From NCBI GenBank assembly GCA_033557685.1, contig JAWQRN010000148.1:1-36012 (forward strand): a DNA stretch of 36,012 bases, in the 5' to 3' direction. The position numbers and the translations under genes are program-made. Position 1 is the stretch's first letter, and each line of letters starts with the position of its first letter. Below are positions 29,352 through 36,012 of the stretch, in pieces. This DNA comes from Sperchopsis tessellata (taxonomy: Eukaryota; Arthropoda; Insecta; Coleoptera; Hydrophilidae). The notes below the pieces were generated by a model that worked only from the letters and a program-made list of their open reading frames with translations, had not been told where the DNA came from and did not search any database.

Positions 29352-31035
29352 CATCTAGAGTTACAGAAGAAAAATTGACTTATAACATTTTAATATACAT
29401 GGCATCTAAGATATGTCAAGCTTTATATGATTTTTTTTACTTGTTACAAAAGTTCTTAATTAAAATGAATGTTTAATGATTTTTATCAATTTAGATCGTA
29501 GAATAAGGATGTAATTTGAACACCAAGAGAAAAAGTGTGTGATATTGTGGCCTCCAAGATCATAATTATTATATTATAGACTAACATTTCTTGAGGAAAC
29601 GTATTGTTGTATTATACCTTTTTAATTGTTGATTGCAATTCACTTTTAACAATTATATTGAAGAGATTAGCTTACGAGCAAATGTAAAATTTTCTAAATA
29701 GTTTAAAAAGTAAAAAACTTGCATTTGCTATTATAATATCTTGTCTTCCATATTTAAAACATAATTGTACACGTTCAAATTTTGATGCGAGTTTTATAAT
29801 TCTTATTATTGTAAAAAAAAGAAATTTTAATTTTTATCAGGATTTTTGTTTATTTTTAATTTCTATATGTTATGCATTATTAGACCAAAAAGAAATAATG
29901 TTTATAATTTACTCACGTATATATATTATCTCTTTTGCTTTTATTGTAATTTTATTATGTTTAATTATTCATGTTATTTTTTTAATACACAAAACGTTAA
30001 ATGCATGAAGGGGATTTTTTTAAATTTTATATTTGTCTTTTTTTTTTGATATTTTAAAGAAAATGCGCAAAACTTCATAACTATAATACAGACTGATTTT
30101 TACTTTTGAAACAAAGATATGTTGGTACAGTCCAGTGTACATTAATTAATTTATTAAACATAATTGGCTTTAATAAATAAGTCACGCCCCTTTTTGATAT
30201 ATAAAAATAAATAAAATTTTCCTATTGTAAATATACTTTAAAATGCATATAATAAATTAAAAAAAATTGAGTTTTTAATGTTTATATTTTTAGAATGAAC
30301 TTTTATAGGAGACGTATTCTTTGAATACAAAAAGACAAATTGGCACTGAATATTCGTTACTTATGAAGAAGAAAAAACGGTATTATAATATCGTAGATGT
30401 CATTCCATGAGAGTGTGACAAACATGTTTGTATTGTTAGCAGTAAATAGTTACCATATTGTTATATATCTTATTTTTATTATTATATGTATTTCTTCCAC
30501 ATTTGTATTTATTTTAAGTGCACTTCTAATGCATTTACAATTTTATTATATATGTACGTTAAAAAAACAGAATGTATTATTACTTTAAGTATTATAGAAT
30601 AAAATTTATACGTTTATATTTATAAAAAAGTTTCATTTGAGATTTTGGAGTGGACTTATATAATTGACAAATAAATTAAAACTGAATTATTTAAGGCTCA
30701 AATCATTGATAATCTTAATTTTAGCCATATAGGTGGCTTCAGAGATCAAAAAAGTCTCAATAATCAACCAATTGGAGACCAACTTCAGTTCAACAAAACT
30801 CTCTTATGAATATTAATACATGTGAAACCTTTCTTACCCTACTTTCAAAGTGTTTATACAAAATTGAGTTATGGAGGAAAATCGACTTGTGAGGTTTTGT
30901 TTATCAATATTTGAGTCATCACATCCACCCAAATCTTCCAGAAACTGGAAGAACCAGTATATAGTGGGGTTTATAACTAATAGAAAGCAGTTCCATGTTT
31001 ATTAAATTGAATTGGAATTTGCTGAATGCGCTTAC
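29352..31035. other. Very AT-rich intergenic DNA, nothing recognised
   Basis: Chance frames such as 29846-30049 and 30397-30588 translate to low-complexity Phe/Ile/Tyr runs. No repeat edges or transposon motifs were seen. Confidence 0.45.
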
Positions 31036-31201
31036 CTTCAGTAACATTTTGAGTTTCTTCATCAAATATATTCATAGAGTTCCAATCATTATTTTTTGCT
31101 TCAGGTTTGTCAATAGTCTCGCAAATAGCCTGAAGTATTTCACGATCCATTTCAGCAATTGCTGTTGTTGCATGGGTCCCGTGATTATTAATGAAAATAA
31201 C
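31036..31201 (-). other. Exon-like open stretch of unknown origin
   Basis: One minus-strand frame is open between a stop (31202-31204) and a perfect donor-like G|GTAAGC at 31036/31035. It reads HGTHATTAIAEMDREILQAI and then CETIDKPEAKNNDWNSMNIF with an acidic ending. Composition and codon use look protein-like, unlike the surrounding low-complexity DNA. I do not recognise the sequence. It could be a transposon-borne exon remnant. No matching acceptor or second exon was found. The + frame 30995-31261 over the same bases is the shadow. Confidence 0.3.
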
Positions 31202-31579
31202 TTAATGCAAACTGGAGGCACTATAGTCCTGGTATTTGTGTCCGGTACGAAAGTTTTCTAAAAATTGCACAGGCAATACTACTTGTATGTTATATTTTAT
31301 GTTGAAAGACCTTTTGAATGTTTAAATGCTCAAGACGTAAATTATTTAGTGGAGTGGACTTGTATTTTGAGCTCGTTGGTTTTTTTAGTAGATTTAAAAT
31401 AATACATGTATCAATTTAAATAAGTCTGGATCTAGTAACTGCCTTAATGGTGAAACATTATTTCTACACAGGAATACCTTTATAAATATTAGGTTTCTGC
31501 TCCTGGCTGTTTCCATCCCTGGGTATGAGGAAGGATAGGAAGAATTTTGGGTAAAAAAAGGATTAGAATGTCACTTATT

Positions 31580-32505
31580 TTCTTGCTTCTGGAGAAGGTA
31601 ATCAAAAATATGTATACCCACTAAGGCACCACAGAAGTGCTCCAAACTTTCACTTGCAACACGTTTAACTAAATTATCATAGACTTTTATTTGAAGTTTA
31701 TTTTTTGCAATCCTATGAGGCTTATTCTGTGATGAGAACAGAGGTCTCGTGAAAAATATGGAATAGTCGTCTTATAGAAAACGATTGACTAATTTCCACT
31801 ATGGTCTGAAGCACATTGAGGTTTAAGGCAGAATCAATCGGGATTTAAAACAGACTGAACATGCTAAAAATTGCCCTTTTGGACACTTCCAACAAGACTT
31901 GCGTTTAATAATAGCAGTCTTCCTGAATAGAGGAGTCTGTTAGATATAAGGGATGTTAAAATGCCGCTGCATAGATATTTCTGGAAGTATCTCATAAATT
32001 TACCTTTTAAAAACTTATCTCCATTGAACGTCATTATTTTACCAGATAAAATTTAAAAAATAAAGCCGCCTCATCAGCAAATTTAAAAAATAAAGCCGCC
32101 TCAATAGCATTTTTAATTAAGGGTGGAGAATTTCATGTACCCAATCAGTTGCGATACTTTTTTCAATGTTCGCATAAACGCTTGTCAAATAATGAAAACT
32201 CATTGATTTCGTCTTTTATATTTTTCTAACCATCCGTTAGACCCAACAGAATTTTTCTTGAATAATTCGGCCACTAATCGGCAAATTTCGTTGCCAGGCA
32301 TTACAAATGTCATGGCATCATCTAATTTTGAGTTTATTTTTTTTTTCACCTGTAATATGTCGAATTTCTCAATACTTTTGCTTTAATTTGTACCCTTTTT
32401 TTTAACCCGACAATATTACTGGGAAAGCCTATTTCTTTTACAACCTAACGTATTTTACATACTTTCTCAATCGCCTACAGTTTTTCTTTTAAAGTTAAAT
32501 ACTTA
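31580..32505 (-). pseudogene. pogo/Tigger-like transposase relic
   Basis: On the minus strand, LTLKEKL, stop, AIEKVCKIR (about 32495) leads into EIGFPSNIV, matching the first CENP-B-type helix-turn-helix (LTL-EKL-AI-K). EICRLVAELFKKNSVGSNGW and LEKYKRRN (about 32300-32205) match the second, CENP-B DNA-binding domain (SNGWL-KFKKR). A repeated ALFFKFADEAALFFKF piece (32110-32050) corresponds to the first catalytic motif of Tigger transposases (NADETGLFFK). The rest, to about 31580, is heavily decayed (a possible KNKLQIKVYDNLVKRVASES piece near 31690). Terminal repeats were not found. Confidence 0.6.
32051..32110. repeat. 30-bp direct tandem duplication, two copies
   Basis: 32051-32080 and 32081-32110 are the same unit (starting ATTTAAAAAATAAAGCCGCC) with two differences. 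The unit length keeps frame and duplicates the catalytic-site segment of the Tigger-like relic. Confidence 0.9.
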
Positions 32506-32749
32506 ATTTTTCTTTATTCATTTTAATAAGGGATGATAAGCAACACTGTAATAAATAATCATCGAATTATCATACTTAGTAACCATCGAAATTAAAACAA
32601 AAGCTCTAAAACTTCGATGTATGTTTGACCTTCAAAATGACTATTTTTATTGTTTGTCAACTGTTGACAGACAAACAAAAACAATTGACAATACCCTACA
32701 AAACTATGATATATCATATTATATTTATTGGACTATCAAAACTGCGTTA

Positions 32750-33650
32750 CAATCTTAGACACGTCAATAAAATAAAGAAATAACAATAAAATTACAAAAC
32801 ACAATCAAGGTAGACTACAGCACTTTACAAATTCACAACAAAAAAATGACAAGCAGAGCATTGTACATTCTGATTACCATAAGACGAACAGCAGTCTTGG
32901 AGTCTGTGTGAGTCTATTAATATTTTATTCCTATTTCTTGTGTGGTAATTATGAATATCTGTGTGGGTTGATTAATTGTTACAGTTTTTATGGGTTTCCA
33001 TAATATTTGCAAGCCAAATCATTGAATGCAATATAAGAACGTATCTTTTAAATAATGGCACACAATGCTCCTTCCAAGCTGCTCGGGCTACAGCCCTGAC
33101 CGCCATCTTCTGCAGAACAAACACCTTCTGTAAATGATATTGCGCTGCAGATCCCCATGCACCACAATAGAAGTGTCATCCGCGAATAAAAATGCCCACT
33201 AACACTTTCTGGCATGTCATTTATCGCAATAAGAAAATGCAGCGGTCCCATTATGGAGCCCAGGGGCACACCCTGACTGGTAGACAACTCTGCACTCAGA
33301 CTTACACCGAAGAATACTCTCTGAACACGACCCTGCAGATAAGATGTCATAAGGGCTCGGCAATGAAAACCGTAGTGTGTCAATTTGCGTAAGAGGATCT
33401 CGTGGGACACATAGTCGAAGGCCTTACTAAGTTCCAAGAAAATCCCCTCAACTGTCTCAGAGTTCTCCCAGGCCTCCACCTCATCCACAAAAACCATTAT
33501 GGCATCCATAGTAGAGCGATTCTTTGTAAAACCATATGGATCTCTGTATATGAAGCCTGCTCGGTCCAGATAGGAGACTATTTTCATAAATAAAATTCTC
33601 TTAAGACTCTCGAAAGGCAAGGAAGCAGAGAGATACAACATAGAACACAC
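32750..33650 (-). mobile_element. Non-LTR retrotransposon, 5'-truncated and internally deleted
   Basis: The open frame 33650-33048 on minus reads ASLPFESLKRILFMKIVSYL, DPYGFTKNRSTMDAIMVFVD, FLELSKAFDYVSHEILLRKL and SQGVPLGSIMGPLHFLIAIN, a reverse transcriptase palm. The catalytic FADDTSIVVHGDLQRN is present one frame over (about 33190-33145). It is followed within about 20 bp by VFVLQKMAVRAVARAAWKEH (about 33125-33065), which in intact elements lies well over 100 residues later. That is an internal deletion. C-terminal HTDIHNYHTRNRNK follows (about 32955-32915), then an AT-rich 3' end. The two short + frames at 33192-33593 are shadows. Confidence 0.85.
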
Positions 33651-34687
33651 ATGTAGTATTCATTTATCTTTTTCTTTAGAGATGGTAGAATTAATATTAA
33701 GCATTTTCTCTCCATTTTATTGAATAAAAATATGTGGAAATTGCTGAATTATTAATTTCCACCACAACGTAGTATCTGTTCATAATTTAATTGACAGTTG
33801 CAATGGATTGCAGAAATGTAACTCGGCCCTGTCTGTAAAATACCGATTTAGCTGAGAGTAGCATGTTGCACATATTATTCCAGTGCTTTTGATATGTTCA
33901 CTAAGGCTTCAGTTATCCAGTCTAGTTGATCTAGATATCTCAGTCACATGACTATAATTGGAACGTTTTGTAATAAATGATATAAAAATGAAGTTTCTTG
34001 GCTAAATATATTTTTTTGTGTCAGTTATATTTTGTCTACTTCTTTATTTGTATGTGCTTACTTGTCGTATTAAGAGGCAAATGTATGTAATATATATTTT
34101 TATAATATCATTACAAGATTTACATGTTTAATATACAAAGAATAATTTGATAATTATAAAAAAGAAATTAAATAAACAAATAATGGAAATACGCAAATAA
34201 TAAGGTTCTTTAATTGTATTTAAAAGTTAAGTTCTTTTACTTTCGATACGATATATTTAATATACTTGTGACCTGCTAATGCCTTAAAATATCTTATGAT
34301 GTTATTTCTAGTAGTAATGTTATATTTACATATTTTTAAATATAATATATCAATATTTTGACTTGGTTTTTTCTAAAATAATATTCCTTGTGTGAATGTA
34401 CCCACTTTTTTCTAGAAATGGCGCGACCTCTTAACAGAAATGAGTGTGAAACTCACATCTACAAGACTATTGGAAGAATGCTTTAATGTACCTAAAAGTA
34501 ATAGCAACTAGAAACTTATTTAATTCCTACCAAAAGTAGCAGCACAGTAGAATAAAATAAAAGTTATACTTTTTGGACAAATAAAATTTTAGGTAGTGTC
34601 AACATTTTGGAAAAAATCATAACTTCTAAACAATTAGAAGCATCTGAAGGGAAGGAGTGATGGCTACCAACAGCCAATAAGTCTGAC
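33651..34687. other. AT-rich intergenic DNA, nothing recognised
   Basis: No gene or bounded repeat was found. Its right end (34440-34687) is probably the 3' UTR of the next non-LTR fragment. Confidence 0.4.
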
Positions 34688-35040
34688 TCAAATGTCATCC
34701 TCACCTGCACGTGGTCCCTCCTGCTGGTAAACTAACGAGGCTCTGACGATCGAGACACGGTGGTATAATCTTGTGTAGTGAGCATATACATCCCTGTGAT
34801 ACTTCATCATTTGGCAGTTCCTGTGTTCAAACAAGAGACATTGATACATAAATACACAGGGAAGGGTCAAAATTCTATTCCTCATAAATAGAGGCCTAAA
34901 GTCTGCTCGCTCTAAAGTTCTTATAGCTTGCTTTTGCAAAATAAACACTCTCTGGGTATCAGTTGATAGACACCCAAAAACTTGTGAATCCCATTGACCT
35001 TAGCAGTATTCAATGAAAAACTCTAGTCTTTGACCCATTT
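34688..35040 (-). mobile_element. C-terminal fragment of a non-LTR retrotransposon ORF
   Basis: The minus strand reads WDSQVFGCLSTDTQRVFILQ, KQAIRTLERADFRPLFMRN, RILTLPCVFMYQCLLFEHRN and DVYAHYTRL. This is the typical C-terminus of jockey/CR1-like polyproteins (Y-I-VFG, VF-LQKRAIR, LF-ILTLPC-YI-C-LF-HRN, H-YTR). It is severely 5'-truncated. It lies directly next to the 3' end of the Penelope-like element, about 35 bp away, with no intact coding capacity. Confidence 0.8.
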
Positions 35041-35075
35041 AAAGTTTACCTGTTTGCATTAAAGTAATCCTTATA

Positions 35076-36012
35076 CTGCGTGAATATTGTTTCCGGGTGG
35101 AAACCGTGTAGAAGCTCTGATAAGTGCCGACATTTCGTCCACTGTTGCAAGGGATATTTTCAAGGCGAGTGATGTTACTTCAATAAATGAATTCACTGCA
35201 CTGATCCAAACTCGGCCGGATCATGCTTATTTAGGCAAGGCATGGAGTGGGGGATGCGCATTGGCTCATGGCCGTTGCGTTCGGCTCAACATTGCCGAGG
35301 GCAGGAGAGAAATGAGAGAGGGGAATTCGCCAAGCAATTGGGAGTTGAAAACCTTCGTCCCTATTGATATTATTGGGGCGATTATAAACCTCAATGGCTT
35401 CTCTGAATTTTCTGGGGAAATAAGAAGGCTCCCAAGCTAAGACTATAGTATCTTGGAATATAATGGGGTGACCTGTTTCATGACAATGTTCAGCAACGGC
35501 TGACTGAATAATATGACCCAGACGAGTATAGAGCTCGTGCTCCTTTAACCGAGTAGTAACCGTACGCTTAGTTTCTCCAATATATACCTTACCACAGGAA
35601 CAAGGGATCTGATAAACCCCTTCGCTTTGCAACGGTATGACATCTTTTGAAGAAGGAAGAACTTGGGAAATCTTTTGTATTGGTGAGAATACTGTTTTGA
35701 TGTCAAATTTTCTTAGAATGCGGGCAATTTTGTCCATCGTATTCTTGATGAATGGTAGATAAGCTGTTGCTTTCACCTCAGGAGTGTTTCTGACAGTAAA
35801 GGGTGGATTCCTGAAACGTCTTATGACCGTTTAATGTCTGACAAACTATATCTATTAGCCAACAGCGCATCGGTGACTGTGCGCAACTCTTGGGAAAGTA
35901 GAGTTGTGTTACACAACTTGAAAGATCGCTGCACAAGCGAGTTAATTACAGACATTTTCTGACAGGGATGATGATGTGACATTGCATGCAAGTACCTATT
36001 GGTATGGGTAGG
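35076..36012 (-). mobile_element. Penelope-like element, 3' part, running off the window
   Basis: The minus strand carries the end of a PLE: the RT-to-endonuclease linker, a GIY-YIG endonuclease, a stop at 35231 and a 3' untranslated tail with the conserved tip (35147-35076) shared with 1-72. The reverse transcriptase proper lies beyond 36012. PLEs are retroelements whose reverse transcriptase is related to telomerase. Confidence 0.9.
35231..36012 (-). pseudogene. Penelope-like ORF end: RT linker and GIY-YIG endonuclease (frameshifted)
   Basis: From the right edge, minus frame: HTNRYLHAMSHHHPCQKMSV followed by INSLVQRSFKLC, the region after the reverse transcriptase, ending in a stop about 35832. 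The next base register then carries RRFRNPPFTVRNTPEVKATA and the endonuclease, so one frameshift separates them. The endonuclease reads GVYQIPCSCGKVYIGETKRT (GIY-YIG pair with the Cys pair typical of PLEs), then RLKEHELYTRLGH, AEHCHETGH with the two His, and KFREAIEVYNRP with the expected catalytic Glu. All key residues are present. It ends at the stop 35231-35233. The ORF is broken only by the frameshift, so this copy is fairly young. The + frame 35087-35440 is its shadow. Confidence 0.9.

Noticed and set aside
29846..30588. Hydrophobic small ORFs that could be membrane proteins
   Set aside because: Composition is what AT-rich DNA gives by chance. They have no start context, splice sites or conservation signal.
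32651..32690. Short inverted repeat around TTGTTTGTC…GACAGACAAACAA
   Set aside because: A small imperfect hairpin in AT-rich DNA. It may be a transposon end, but no partner copy was found in the window.
35087..35440. 117-codon + strand ORF
   Set aside because: It lies antisense to the PLE endonuclease end and 3' tail, which have clear family motifs. It is a shadow.
1..36012. CRISPR arrays, operons, bacterial promoters
   Set aside because: There are no regularly spaced direct repeats and the sequence is eukaryotic, with spliced genes and insect transposons.

Overview
The window is AT-rich arthropod (almost certainly insect) nuclear DNA. The evidence is a spliced animal gene with canonical GT-AG introns, set in a dense and mostly decayed load of insect-type transposons: mariner, piggyBac, DUF4817-type Tc1/IS630 relatives, pogo/Tigger, hAT and other MITEs, jockey/R1-like non-LTR elements, a Ty3/gypsy relic, Penelope-like elements (PLEs) and a tRNA-derived SINE. 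A beetle or another TE-rich insect fits, but nothing fixes the order.

One host gene is supported: the 3' part of a SIPA1-like (SIPA1L/SPAR family) Rap GTPase-activating protein on the + strand. Four exons are visible (5838-6341, 11781-12284, 13136-15137, 23804-24050). Their splice phases all fit together. They encode the end of the region before the RapGAP domain, the RapGAP domain with its catalytic Asn, a PDZ domain, a long Ser/Asn-rich tail and a C-terminal leucine-zipper coiled coil ending in a stop. The N-terminal half must lie left of the window. I see no second host gene.

Layout. 1-72 is the 3' end of a PLE. 411-1995 is a foldback element with arms of nearly 300 bp and a decayed ORF. 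2986-4530 is a decayed minus-strand ORF of a recurrent insect repeat protein. 5236-5542 is SINE copy 1. The first visible intron (6342-11780) holds a 5'-truncated non-LTR element, a gypsy relic, a jockey-like relic and a non-LTR 3' tail. The next intron (12285-13135) holds a PLE endonuclease fragment bracketed by inverted repeats. The third intron (15138-23803) holds a non-LTR relic split by a DUF4817 element, a DDE transposase relic, a mariner carrying a second mariner inside it, SINE copy 2, a transposase relic and two MITEs. Downstream of the gene lie a hairpin of nearly 400 bp, a 3.3-kb piggyBac with a non-LTR element inserted in it, a Tigger-like relic, two non-LTR fragments and a PLE running off the right edge.

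All transposon ORFs seen carry stops, frameshifts, deletions or lost catalytic residues, so none looks active. The most interesting structural signals are hammerhead-ribozyme-like motifs near the 3' ends of the PLE copies, the inverted-repeat-bracketed PLE fragment, the long hairpin just downstream of the gene, and the datable nested insertions. No clearly new biological system was found.
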